Source: Iodobacter violaceini | Lineage (GTDB): Bacteria > Pseudomonadota > Gammaproteobacteria > Burkholderiales > Chitinibacteraceae | Assembly (NCBI RefSeq): GCF_011601265.1 | Contig: NZ_JAAOLX010000001.1 | Location: 723,081 to 787,080, forward strand | Direction of reading: 5' to 3' | DNA: 64,000 nt | In this document: piece by piece, positions 18,462 to 26,674 of the stretch | Numbering within the stretch: position 1 is the stretch's first letter | Layout of the letters: each line of letters begins with the position of its first letter | Notes under the pieces: model-generated | The model's database searches: none | Seen by the model: only the letters and a program-made list of their open reading frames with translations | What the model was told of the DNA's origin: nothing | Translations under genes and position numbers: made by a program

Positions 18462-19528
18462 TGCAAGGCCGCACACGGTACTTCAGCGGCTGCCAGCACT
18501 TCTGCATCAACCAGCACAGCAGCACGGCCCAGCTCGGCCACGCGAATGCCATGCGGCACTTCCGGGATATGCAAATTATCAAAACCGCGATCAAAACCAG
18601 CCAAAGCCATATAAGGTAAATTAGGCCCGCCAAGGCAGGCCATGGCGATGCCGCCAGACATACGCGGATTAATTTCCAAGAGGCCAAGGCCGCCGGCTCT
18701 TTCTTTAAATTGCACATTGAAATTGCCATTCAGGCCAAAAGCTTTGGCCAGCTGACGCACGCTGTCTAAAATATCGCTGCGCATCTCGATCATCTGGCCA
18801 CGGCCTGCCTGCTTCATTTTTTTGCGCGGCACGGCGCAAACCAGGCGGCCATTGTCGCCAACGCAATCCACGCTGTATTCATGCCCATCGAGATATTCCA
18901 TCACAATCATGGTTTTAAACGTACCCATGGCAGCAAAACCCCGGCGCAAGTCATCAAGGCCAATATAGTATTGCACGCCTTCTGTCAGCAGCTGCGCGCT
19001 GGAGCGCTCCTCATCGATAATGGCAAAACCCAGGCCAAACACCGATTTGGCCGGCTTAATACATACCTTGGCGTGATCTTGCCTGAGCGCCTGATACGCC
19101 GCCTCAAACTGTGCGGCGGTTTCTACTACCCTAAACGCTGCCGGTGGCGTGCGTGGCAAATCAACAGCCTGATAAAACGCGGCCTTATCGTGCAGCAGCT
19201 CCAGCATCTCTGCAGATGCCGCAGCTAAAACACGCGTACCCTGCCGCTCAAAGCGCCCGCGCTCTGCACTAATAAGTACGGCTTCCTTGCCGGGAATAAA
19301 AATAGTGATGGCGTGATCAAGGCAAAATTGCAAACACCATGCCAGATACGCTTCGCCCTGCAGGCCGGAAGGCTCTACCGCAAATTGATGCGCTGCTTGA
19401 AACGATGCTGCATATGGATTGGTATGGCTGGAGACGATGTGATAATCGCCCGCAAGATCGGCCTCGCGAATCAGGCTGATTGCTGCGGCAACAGAGGAAA
19501 ATGTTTTATTAAACCAGACGTGCTGCAT
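18458..19528 (-). CDS. ATP-grasp ligase of the Ter locus
   Basis: A 356-residue ATP-grasp enzyme, forming an amide- or ester-type bond by way of an acyl phosphate. The ATP-binding lysine region VCIKPAKSVFG and the metal-binding GLLEINPRMSGGIA near residue 290 are clear. The chosen ATG (MQHVWFNKTF) follows AAGG; a TTG 27 bases upstream is weaker. It is the first gene of the five-gene run of overlapping or closely spaced enzymes. It is followed without a gap by the PRTase. The amino acid or other substrate it joins is unknown. Confidence 0.86.
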   Translation of the reverse strand: MQHVWFNKTFSSVAAAISLIREADLAGDYHIVSSHTNPYAASFQAAHQFAVEPSGLQGEAYLAWCLQFCLDHAITIFIPGKEAVLISAERGRFERQGTRVLAAASAEMLELLHDKAAFYQAVDLPRTPPAAFRVVETAAQFEAAYQALRQDHAKVCIKPAKSVFGLGFAIIDEERSSAQLLTEGVQYYIGLDDLRRGFAAMGTFKTMIVMEYLDGHEYSVDCVGDNGRLVCAVPRKKMKQAGRGQMIEMRSDILDSVRQLAKAFGLNGNFNVQFKERAGGLGLLEINPRMSGGIAMACLGGPNLPYMALAGFDRGFDNLHIPEVPHGIRVAELGRAAVLVDAEVLAAAEVPCAALQ

Positions 19529-19768
19529 AAATGCCTTCAGGAAATGAGCCAGCAAACAGGCCGGGCTAAATTCCTGACTAAAAAGAGCCCGATTTATTGC
19601 TATCCCGAGCTTTCAATAGCGATTCGCCTTTAAAAACTCAAACAGAAACTTTAACCAGAAGGCTCTTTACCAGAGGCACTCAAACCCGACACACAGCCAG
19701 CGCGGGGCTTGCTTCCAACAAGATTGTGGAAACAGGCCACCACGCGACAGAGAACTAAAATGCTTTTT

Positions 19769-20350
19769 TTACAGGTGAGGCGTGATTTGCGGCATCAGCT
19801 CATCAAAGGTGCGGCCATTGCCAATTTCGCCGATGGCGTGCATTTTCCACTCATTATTATGGCGATACAGCTTGGCCATAATCTGCGCATTGTGTGAGCC
19901 CAGTGCAGACAAATTAAAACGAGCCACTTCTTTGTTATCGCTGGCGTTCAAAATGCGGCAAGTGGCATTGGCAATTTGCGAGAAGTTCTGGCCGGTGAAG
20001 CTGTTTACCGTGAAGACCAGGCTTTTCACATTGGCAGGCACACGTGTCAGATCAACCACGATTTGCTCATCATCGCCATCGCCTTCACCGGTACGATTGT
20101 CACCAGTGTGGGTGATTGAGCCGTCTTTAGATTTCAGCTGACGGAACCAAACCGCATCCACTGGATGGCCTTGCTCGTCAAACAAAATGCATGATGCATC
20201 CAGATCGATATCAGGTGCGCTGCCACCAAAGCCCAGGAAGCCCTTGGATTTCACTGCATCCCAGGCGAGGCCCATGATGACTTTACTTAATGCAACACCA
20301 GCCTCTTTCTCGAGGGAAATCTTCTGGCCTTTCTCTAGGTTAATCGCCAT
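19769..20350 (-). CDS. TerD-family protein (TerZ-like)
   Basis: A 193-residue single-domain TerD-fold protein. The N-terminus MAINLEKGQKISLEKE, the DIDLDASCILFDEQG strand and the calcium-site motif GDNRTGEGDGDDEQI are typical. The C-terminus lacks the [10 protein letters not shown] motif of TerD/TerE and reads YRHNNEWKMHAIGEIGNGRT, which resembles TerZ/TerX more. Ribosome-binding site AAGGAG. The ATP-grasp gene starts about 240 bases downstream, so a promoter or processing site may lie between. Ca2+ binding is family knowledge. Confidence 0.87.
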   Translation of the reverse strand: MAINLEKGQKISLEKEAGVALSKVIMGLAWDAVKSKGFLGFGGSAPDIDLDASCILFDEQGHPVDAVWFRQLKSKDGSITHTGDNRTGEGDGDDEQIVVDLTRVPANVKSLVFTVNSFTGQNFSQIANATCRILNASDNKEVARFNLSALGSHNAQIMAKLYRHNNEWKMHAIGEIGNGRTFDELMPQITPHL

Positions 20351-20378
20351 GCTGTACTCCTTAATGAATTAAGTATTT

Positions 20379-20397
20379 TAGGGCGGGAGGAACCCGA
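20379..20397. repeat. Half copy of GGGCGGG repeat family C
   Basis: TAGGGCGGGAGGAACCCGA resembles one arm of the inverted repeat at 30768-30836. The second arm is missing. Confidence 0.4.
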
Positions 20398-20567
20398 TCC
20401 TGTTAACCGAAGAACAATCTGCAGCCTGGCTTAGCAGTCTGCGTATGAGGCTTGCCTCACTCTGTGTATATCGCGTAACCCAACATTCTTTTTCACCTGC
20501 TTACGCTGATTTGCATCGCCCCAAAGACCATACAAACCAACTGAGCCAGGCAGCTCAAGGCGGATAT

Positions 20568-21278
20568 TTAGCCGCCGTTTTTTTTCTTCAGCCACTCGGC
20601 AAAAGAATCACGGTTTCTGGAGCAAATAAAGACCTTACCTGTGCCGCTAAAGCGCAGCACAATGCCTTCGCCGCTGGTCACACTATTGACTAAATTACCC
20701 AGCATGCCGCCGAGGCCACCGCCGGAATTGCCTGTAGTTACAGAGATCTCATAGCGCAGGCTATTGTCCCAGCACACCACATGCGAGTTATCAATAATCA
20801 CGTCTTTGCCCGGGGCCACATCCAGCTCAAACATCGAGCCAAAGCCTGACACCACCACCTGCCCCGTGCCTGAGGTTTCCATCACAAAAAACCCGCCAGA
20901 CTGGGCAAACAGCGCGTTACCGATATTTTGCGTACGCACTTTCATTTCCGTGCCCGATGTCGCCGCAACAAAAGCGCCATCGTTTAATAAGTATTGTTTT
21001 GCGCCCACATCAACAATTTGCATGGCACCGGGCAGAGTAGGTGACAACAGGCAATCGCCCTCCCCCCTGACCGCTTCAATCTGCTGCTGAAAGAAAGACT
21101 CGCCATTGGCAAAGCGCCGCATAATCGCCCCGCCTATGCCACCATTCATGCTGCCTTTCAGATCCAGATTGGCTTCCATCATCACCATTGCATCAGATTC
21201 GCAATAGATTTTGTCGCCCTTTTGTAAGGACACATGCAAAAACGGATCAACATCACCGGTAGCTGTAAACACTGTCAT
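20568..21278 (-). CDS. AIM24 / TIGR00266 family protein
   Basis: A 236-residue beta-rich protein of the AIM24 family (TIGR00266). Repeated Gly-containing strands are visible: FLHVSLQKGDKIY, GGIGGAIMRRFANGE, FFVMETSGTGQVVVSGFG, GEGIVLRFSGTGKVFI. The family forms trimers of double beta-sheet folds and has no enzymatic role assigned. The ATG at 21278 is preferred over an upstream TTG. The C-terminus is basic (EWLKKKNGG), and the ending SFAEWLKK resembles the C-terminal SFVEWLKQ of the TerD-like protein at 27425, which suggests a shared interaction tail. It sits between terE and the TerZ-like gene, a frequent association of this family. Confidence 0.85.
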   Translation of the reverse strand: MTVFTATGDVDPFLHVSLQKGDKIYCESDAMVMMEANLDLKGSMNGGIGGAIMRRFANGESFFQQQIEAVRGEGDCLLSPTLPGAMQIVDVGAKQYLLNDGAFVAATSGTEMKVRTQNIGNALFAQSGGFFVMETSGTGQVVVSGFGSMFELDVAPGKDVIIDNSHVVCWDNSLRYEISVTTGNSGGGLGGMLGNLVNSVTSGEGIVLRFSGTGKVFICSRNRDSFAEWLKKKNGG

Positions 21279-21352
21279 GCTTATAAATTCCCGCAATTGC
21301 AAACAGCCTGGGCGGTTGAAACCCCTGCCGCTTTACGATCATCAAATACAAC

Positions 21353-21384
21353 ATGCCTCAGAGAGAAAAATCCCCCCGAGGCAT
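21353..21384. terminator. Hairpin between terE and the AIM24 gene
   Basis: ATGCCTC / GAGGCAT 7-base stem with a pyrimidine/purine loop, 14 bases after the terE stop on the minus strand. Without a T run after it, it may weaken read-through or stabilise the terE message. Confidence 0.35.
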
Positions 21385-21397
21385 CAGCATCAGCTTA

Positions 21398-21973
21398 TTA
21401 AGCGCTAATACCGAAAGAGCGTGCCAGCGGCGCTAAACCACCCGCAAAGCCCTGACCCACTGCTTTGAATTTCCACTCTGCACCAGCACGGTAGATTTCA
21501 CCGAAAATCATGGCTGTTTCTGTAGAGCTGTCTTCAGACAGGTCATAACGCGCGATTTCTTTATCGCCATTGGCATCAAGGCAGCGGATATACGCTTTAC
21601 CTACCATGCCAAAGTTTTGCTTGCGTGCTTCAGCATCATGGATGGTTACACCAACGGTGATTTTATCGATGTCTGCCGGCACTAAAGCCAGATCAATCAC
21701 GATCTTTTCATCATCGCCGTCACCCTGGCCGCTGGTATTGTCACCGGCGTGGGTAACAGAGCCGTCTGTTGATTTCAGGTTGTTGTAAAAAATGAAATCA
21801 GAATCAGCACGAACCTTGCCATCGGCTTTAAGCATAAAAGCACTGCCGTCCAGATCAAAAGCAGAGCCATCTGTAACGCGTGGATCCCAACCTAAACCAA
21901 TCACCAACTTTTTGAGGGAAGGCGCTTCTTTACTTAAATTGACGTTGCCGCCTTTTTGCAGACTGATAGCCAT
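21398..21973 (-). CDS. terE: TerD-family protein, TerE-like
   Basis: A 191-residue TerD-fold protein with [19 protein letters not shown] at the start, [19 protein letters not shown], the acidic calcium loop [15 protein letters not shown] and the C-terminal [18 protein letters not shown]. The phrase [12 protein letters not shown] and the lack of a CAQ-type ending favour TerE over TerD. Start supported by AAAGGAATTTCG. It follows the kinase gene after 361 non-coding bases that include a possible promoter, so it may begin a second transcript of the locus. Confidence 0.88.
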   Translation of the reverse strand: MAISLQKGGNVNLSKEAPSLKKLVIGLGWDPRVTDGSAFDLDGSAFMLKADGKVRADSDFIFYNNLKSTDGSVTHAGDNTSGQGDGDDEKIVIDLALVPADIDKITVGVTIHDAEARKQNFGMVGKAYIRCLDANGDKEIARYDLSEDSSTETAMIFGEIYRAGAEWKFKAVGQGFAGGLAPLARSFGISA

Positions 21974-22059
21974 AAACGAAATTCCTTTAAAAAATTAACG
22001 ACACGCCTGACTAAACCCGGCGACACCCAAAAAAACTGCTCCTGCTTAAATCATCCTCC

Positions 22060-22080
22060 CCCGGACATTTTTTATCCGGG
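22060..22080 (-). promoter_or_regulatory. Hairpin in the terE leader
   Basis: CCCGGA-TAAAAAATG-TCCGGG, a perfect 6-base stem on the minus strand followed by GGGAGG. A loop of nine bases and the adjacent Shine-Dalgarno-like GGGGGAGG make it a candidate structural element. Function unknown. Confidence 0.35.
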
Positions 22081-22094
22081 CTCAGATCATTCAA

Positions 22095-22103
22095 GTTATA
22101 CCA
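22095..22103 (-). promoter_or_regulatory. Possible extended -10 promoter for terE
   Basis: Minus-strand TGGTATAAC matches TGN-TATAAT in eight of nine informative positions or nearly so; no good -35 element is seen. Confidence 0.35.
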
Positions 22104-22334
22104 AACCATAATTAAGCTTTATAGATTTGTTCGCCTTCCATCATTTTCAAGCGAAGCAAGCTAAGTAATTATATTTATTAATAATTTCTTGCACACATTA
22201 TCAGTATTACACACCGAGTAACCGGCACTCTATTCAGCTTAATATGTCCCCGGCTTACAGAAGACAGGACAAAGACATAGAAGTTTCATCCGCTTCAATT
22301 TTTATCGTCTATTTTTTTCCAAAAATTGATCAAA

Positions 22335-23834
22335 CTATCTGCGCGCCTCTCCCACCATCTGCACCACCACCAGCCGCCCCCCTTCTGCTTTATCGAGCAA
22401 TATTTGCTGTCCCTCTTTCAAGGCCAATTTACCGCCGATGGCCACGGTTTGTTTAGTCGCCACATCCATTAAATCAGGCAGGCCGACGTTAAAAATCCAC
22501 CACACATTGTGATAGAAAATAAAATAGGCCACGCGCTGCTTATGTTCATCCGCCAGCTTTTCATTCGGGGCCAGTAAATAATTGGCGTGCCAGGGGTAAA
22601 GCGATTGTCCTTCCCACACCATCAGCCGGTGGTTATCAGGCCGGAACTGCCCTTCCTGACGGGATGAATACAGATTAAGCACCGGCAGCTGGCCATGATA
22701 AGCCGAGCCACAAAACGGGCAGGCGGGCTGGGTGGAGTTATCAAACACAAACCATTTCTGCTCGCAGCGGCAAGGCAGGGCCAGGTCAATGGTTTTAAGC
22801 AGCGCCGTTTCCCAATCATTGGCCGACGGGCGCTGATTGGGCTGATGCAGGCCGTCAACAAATGCTTGTTTAAATAGCGGAGTCAGATAAGGGCCAGTCA
22901 GGGTATAAGGCAGCTTGCTGCTGTCTGCCCATGGTAGCTCGGCAGCTCTGGCGTCTGCCAGATTAATGCGATTGCTTGTATCTGCGGGATGCTCAACAAA
23001 CAGGGCACGCTCGCCCATAGACAGCGCCTCGTCCCGCTGTTCATCATTCATATCATGCACTTTGCCGCCGCGCAGAGGGTGGCGGTACAGCAGATACATA
23101 TAAATCAGCACAGCCAGCGCATGCTGGTCTGTTTCGCGGCGCGGCAGATTGCGCTGCGGATCGCCCTTGGCTAAATGGCTGGTACTGACTACTTCGGGAG
23201 CAATAAAATCAGGCGTGCCCACCACGTCCGGCGGATAGCGGCCCGGCACCACCAGGCCATCCACATCAATCACGCAGGCAAAACCACCGGATGGATCGAC
23301 CAGCACGTTCTTATAAGACAAATCAGAATGCGCCAGCCCCGCCATATGCATACGACGCACGGCACGGGCTATCAGCACGCAGATTTTTAAATGGCTCAGC
23401 CAGTCGCCCAGCTCGCGCTGATCGACAAAACGCTGGCGTAAATTGGCGGCAGCAAACCACTTGCCTTCCTTTTCCTTGCCCCTGATCTCGAGCATGTCGT
23501 GGTTTTTAGAGCCGAATTCAAAGAAAAAATGAGCAGGATAAGTGGGAGCGATTAAGCCGAGTTTTCCTTCATATTCCAAAAGCGCCGTTGGCCAGCAAAA
23601 CAGGTTTTTCCAGTAATCCCCGCCCGCCTGATTAAAAATCCCCTCGCGATATTTGCCGATGATCATCTGCAAGCGCTCCAGCGCCTGAGCGTCCTGCTTA
23701 TTCTTATAAAACGCCACCACATAAGACTTATCCGGCGAGAAGTACACCTCTTTCATCGCCCCGGAAGCAATCATCTCATCCACAAACTCGACAGTTTGCC
23801 CATCCAATGTGCGGCACTGAATCACCTTAGCCAT
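22335..23834 (-). CDS. Ser/Thr protein kinase with C-terminal zinc ribbon (Ter locus)
   Basis: A 499-residue soluble kinase-like protein. Catalytic residues are present: an ASGAMKEVYF nucleotide loop near 24-33, VVAFYK with the lysine, HSDLSYKNVLVD (catalytic Asp and Asn, about 170-181), DVDG in place of DFG, and TPDFIAPEVV. After the kinase domain, about residue 350, CRCEQKW...CPFCG forms a four-cysteine zinc ribbon, then about 110 residues of unassigned sequence rich in Trp and Tyr (VWWIFNVGLPDLMDV). No membrane segment. GGAG precedes the ATG. It sits directly after a PP2C gene and two VWA genes, the kinase-phosphatase-TerY association described for Ter systems. Confidence 0.87.
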   Translation of the reverse strand: MAKVIQCRTLDGQTVEFVDEMIASGAMKEVYFSPDKSYVVAFYKNKQDAQALERLQMIIGKYREGIFNQAGGDYWKNLFCWPTALLEYEGKLGLIAPTYPAHFFFEFGSKNHDMLEIRGKEKEGKWFAAANLRQRFVDQRELGDWLSHLKICVLIARAVRRMHMAGLAHSDLSYKNVLVDPSGGFACVIDVDGLVVPGRYPPDVVGTPDFIAPEVVSTSHLAKGDPQRNLPRRETDQHALAVLIYMYLLYRHPLRGGKVHDMNDEQRDEALSMGERALFVEHPADTSNRINLADARAAELPWADSSKLPYTLTGPYLTPLFKQAFVDGLHQPNQRPSANDWETALLKTIDLALPCRCEQKWFVFDNSTQPACPFCGSAYHGQLPVLNLYSSRQEGQFRPDNHRLMVWEGQSLYPWHANYLLAPNEKLADEHKQRVAYFIFYHNVWWIFNVGLPDLMDVATKQTVAIGGKLALKEGQQILLDKAEGGRLVVVQMVGEARR

Positions 23835-23877
23835 GCTTAACTCCAGATTGCCTGCTGCAAGTCAAATTGTGAAAACA

Positions 23878-23994
23878 CCCAAATCTTGAACCACGGAGGG
23901 CTCAGAGAACACAGCGTTTCACGGCCCCCCCCCAACACTTGGTTTTTTCCGTGAAACTCCGTGACCTCCCAAACTCCGTGCTTCAAGATTTGGG
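23878..23994. repeat. Dispersed repeat family B, complete copy with terminal inverted repeats
   Basis: A 117-base element bounded by about 21-base inverted repeats (CCCAAATCTTGAACCACGGA at the left, its near-perfect complement at 23974-23994). The interior has CACAGCG, a C9 run and CTCCGTG motifs. It lies between the PP2C and kinase genes. Related copies: 25399-25521 and 44680-44740. Confidence 0.8.
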
Positions 23995-24004
23995 TTGTAA
24001 CATC

Positions 24005-25285
24005 TCAGCCCCAGAGCAGCGCCATGCTTCGGTCATCATGATGACCGGGGATAAAAAACCCCATCCAATCCAGCAGGCTTTGCTCCGGATGATCCGCGGC
24101 AAGGCAAGGAGCGATCTCATCCCAGAGGGCGTCCCATTTATCGCTGCTGGCGAGGCCTTTATCGGTTTCAAATTTCGGGTCTGAAATCCCATCACTCATT
24201 AAAATCACCGCCGAAATATCGCTGTAACGGCCGATTTTTACTCTTTGAGCAAAGCGATCAGACGCCAGGGCAGCACGGTCCAAAAAGCGCGTTTGCCCTG
24301 CAAATTCGCCACTATCGGGCTGGCCCATCAGCCGCACTTTGCCGCGTGGCCCATAAGCAGCAATCGCCCCGTCACCGATCCAGAATGTAGCCAAAAAGAG
24401 TTGCCCGCCTTCCCGCTTAACCGCGGCAGCTAAAAGAGTGGTTGCGTACTCCCTGGCCTCACTTTGCTGTGATATTGCAGCTTGCTCTATGGCATCCACG
24501 GCCAAAACCGCGGCATCGTAAAACAAAGCATGAAACTGCTGGCCGATTTGCCCGCTGATAGATTCAGGATCTGCATCCCAGCCTTGCAGCGCATGATTGA
24601 TGCCGGCCCCCAAATCCCCTTTTAAGGCTGCCAGCAAATGCTCACCCGCAGTTTCTACCGCCAGCTTTGCACCCCAGCGCGAATGCACCGCACTGCCTGC
24701 GCCATCGGCCACCAGCAGCACGCTCCAGCCTGATGCGGCATCGTGCTGCACATAAAAATCATCATCCCTGAACAGGCCTGCATGTTCATGCGAGCGGCCA
24801 CGGCGGCTGGCGGCAGCAATCTTTAAACCACCAGCATTGAGTGCCTGCGTGGCACTGTGCGGCTTGGGGTAAATCGCATCGCTGGCTGGCTCATTGATCT
24901 GCCACAGGCTGCGCGGATCGGGGTTCACCAGCAGCACGCATTGCCCGCCATGCCAGTGCACGCCATCGTCCGACCACTGAAAGGTAATGAGATGATCGCC
25001 CGCTACGCCTGGCAAGCCTTGCAGTTCACCTTCCTCACTCAAAGTCAGCACCAGATTTTCGGGTAAGCCTGCCTCTTTGAATTGCAATACCCGGCCATCA
25101 CCCGCCACTTCACGCAAGCTGCCGCGATAATCCTGCCCGGCCTTAGCATTAGGCGCTTGAAAAACCACCTTAGGACTCAGCGGCTGGCTCGCCACCGTGC
25201 CAGCAGGCGGTATTGCACCGGGCTTGTTGGATAAATGAAGAGGAACGGATTCAGGCGGGGAATTTGAATCGGAAGGAAGGTGCAT
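24005..25285 (-). CDS. PP2C-type protein phosphatase with N-terminal Ig-like region (Ter locus)
   Basis: A 426-residue protein. Residues about 1-35 are Pro/Ser-rich. About 40-130 look like a bacterial Ig-like (He-PIG type) domain (KAGQDYRGSLREVAGDGR, LTLSEEGELQGLPGVAG). About 165-426 are a PP2C phosphatase with LLVADGAGSAVHSRWG (metal-binding Asp), WIGDGAIAAYG, and ILMSDGISDPKF. No signal peptide, so the Ig-like part is cytoplasmic. It would dephosphorylate proteins modified by the adjacent kinase; specificity is inferred from adjacency. The start has GAGG upstream. The fused Ig-like part is unusual for a small cytoplasmic PP2C. Confidence 0.85.
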   Translation of the reverse strand: MHLPSDSNSPPESVPLHLSNKPGAIPPAGTVASQPLSPKVVFQAPNAKAGQDYRGSLREVAGDGRVLQFKEAGLPENLVLTLSEEGELQGLPGVAGDHLITFQWSDDGVHWHGGQCVLLVNPDPRSLWQINEPASDAIYPKPHSATQALNAGGLKIAAASRRGRSHEHAGLFRDDDFYVQHDAASGWSVLLVADGAGSAVHSRWGAKLAVETAGEHLLAALKGDLGAGINHALQGWDADPESISGQIGQQFHALFYDAAVLAVDAIEQAAISQQSEAREYATTLLAAAVKREGGQLFLATFWIGDGAIAAYGPRGKVRLMGQPDSGEFAGQTRFLDRAALASDRFAQRVKIGRYSDISAVILMSDGISDPKFETDKGLASSDKWDALWDEIAPCLAADHPEQSLLDWMGFFIPGHHDDRSMALLWG

Positions 25286-25398
25286 AGCAGCCTCGTGTAT
25301 TCCCCGTTCAAATCAGTAACGAGGAAAAATAAAGTTATCAGAGAGAACCGTTTAAAGAATGGGGCACGAAGCTAAAAACAGCAGTTTGCCTCGCAATA

Positions 25399-25521
25399 AA
25401 ACCCAAATATTGAAGCACTTCGATTCATGTGAACGCGAAGGGCCACGGAGAAAAACACAGCAAGGTTTTCTCCGTGAAGCGCTGTGTTCTCAGTGTTCTC
25501 CGTGTTTTAAGATTTGGGTTT
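25399..25521. repeat. Dispersed repeat family B, second copy in the Ter locus
   Basis: Starts AACCCAAATATTGAAGCAC and ends GTTTTAAGATTTGGGTTTTG, with CCACGGAGAAAAACACAG and GTGTTCTCCGTG inside. Same ends and interior words as 23878-23994. It lies between the second VWA gene and the PP2C gene. Confidence 0.75.
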
Positions 25522-25543
25522 TGTGATGGGTACAACTCAACAA

Positions 25544-26587
25544 TCACCCTCTCCCGCGCCCTACATCAAAACCACCATCGTTGCCGGAAAAGCTGAACGA
25601 TACTAATTTTTTGCACCATGGGCAGAAGGCTTCTTCCGGGCCGTTGATACACATCAGTTTTCCACAGCCGCAAGCGGCAAAGGCGGTGTAGTTGCCGCAG
25701 TGCGGGCAGCCCGGCGTGCCGATTAAATCTTCACTATTTACTTTCAGATCCATGGCGCGCGGATCAGACCAAATAAAATAATCTTCTTCCAGCGGATAGC
25801 AGCCGGCAATCTCAAAGCGCGATACTTGCAGCTTAAAATCCTGGGTTGCTACATTTTGAATAGCCCGGTCGTACTTCATCAGATAGGGTTTGCGGGTCTT
25901 TTGGCAGCGGCCTACCAGGGTAATGCAGGCTTCGTCGGCGTGTTTGGAAGGCGGATTTTTGAAAATACGCATCAGGCTGGCATCAATATTAGCCAGCGAT
26001 TGCGCATCGCTCTCGCCCACGCTTTTGCTTTGCGCCACCACCGAAGCCGTCACCCAGTTGATAAACTTTTTGAAGTCGCCTTCCTGCGAGTCTTCAAACA
26101 TCATGGCATTTTCGGTCAGCCTGCCCAGCGTTTCAAAATCGACCGACTGGCCCAAACCCACCGCAATCAGCGTGGCTTTTTTGGCGTATTTGGCATTCCA
26201 GCGATCAATGGCCGCGTTGGGATTATCGGTTGGGCGGCCATCTGTAAACAGATAAACAATCGGCTTCCAATCGCCTTTGCGATCGGGCGTGGTTTTCACC
26301 ACGCTGCTATCCAGCTCAGCCATCAGCGTTTCTAAAGCCACGCCCAGGCTGGTTCCTCCGCCTAGCGGCAGTTTGGGCGGGTAAAAAGAAACCAGCTCAA
26401 CCAAAGGAGCAATGGTTTTAGCCACGCCCGCAAAAGCAATCACCGAGATATAAACGGTTTCTAAGGCATGGGGATCAGTTCTGAGCGCACGAACAATGGC
26501 CTGCAAGCCATCTTCCATTTTCTGCAGGCTGTCGCCCACCATCGATTCGGAACAATCCAAAACAAAAAACACCGGCAATCTGCGCAT
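25544..26587 (-). CDS. TerY-type VWA protein with C-terminal zinc ribbon
   Basis: A 347-residue protein with a VWA domain at about 1-200. MIDAS residues are present: VLDCSESM (DxSxS), GGGTSLG (Thr) and FTDGRPTD (Asp). The C-terminal part (about 215-347) has a beta-rich region and a cysteine-rich ribbon, CPHCGN...CGCGK...C...CPWCKK, the TerY-C zinc domain. VWA domains bind partner proteins through a divalent metal; here the likely partners are the kinase, phosphatase and TerD-type proteins. It follows the shorter VWA gene by about 90 bases and ends in a Gly/Arg tail (GGFDVGRGRG). Confidence 0.88.
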   Translation of the reverse strand: MRRLPVFFVLDCSESMVGDSLQKMEDGLQAIVRALRTDPHALETVYISVIAFAGVAKTIAPLVELVSFYPPKLPLGGGTSLGVALETLMAELDSSVVKTTPDRKGDWKPIVYLFTDGRPTDNPNAAIDRWNAKYAKKATLIAVGLGQSVDFETLGRLTENAMMFEDSQEGDFKKFINWVTASVVAQSKSVGESDAQSLANIDASLMRIFKNPPSKHADEACITLVGRCQKTRKPYLMKYDRAIQNVATQDFKLQVSRFEIAGCYPLEEDYFIWSDPRAMDLKVNSEDLIGTPGCPHCGNYTAFAACGCGKLMCINGPEEAFCPWCKKLVSFSFSGNDGGFDVGRGRG

Positions 26588-26674
26588 GGTTTTGCTCTTT
26601 AAATTAAACCGTAGGGCGTAATAAGTCTGAGGCTTTATTCAGACGCATTGCGCCGTGTATGCCACACCACAAAA

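Larger units (their letters stand above)
21974..22334. other. AT-rich leader between kinase gene and terE
   Basis: 361 bases with no gene. On the minus strand it has an extended -10 candidate near 22095 and a CCCGGA/TCCGGG hairpin about 90 bases before terE. The remainder is AT-rich and featureless. Confidence 0.5.
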
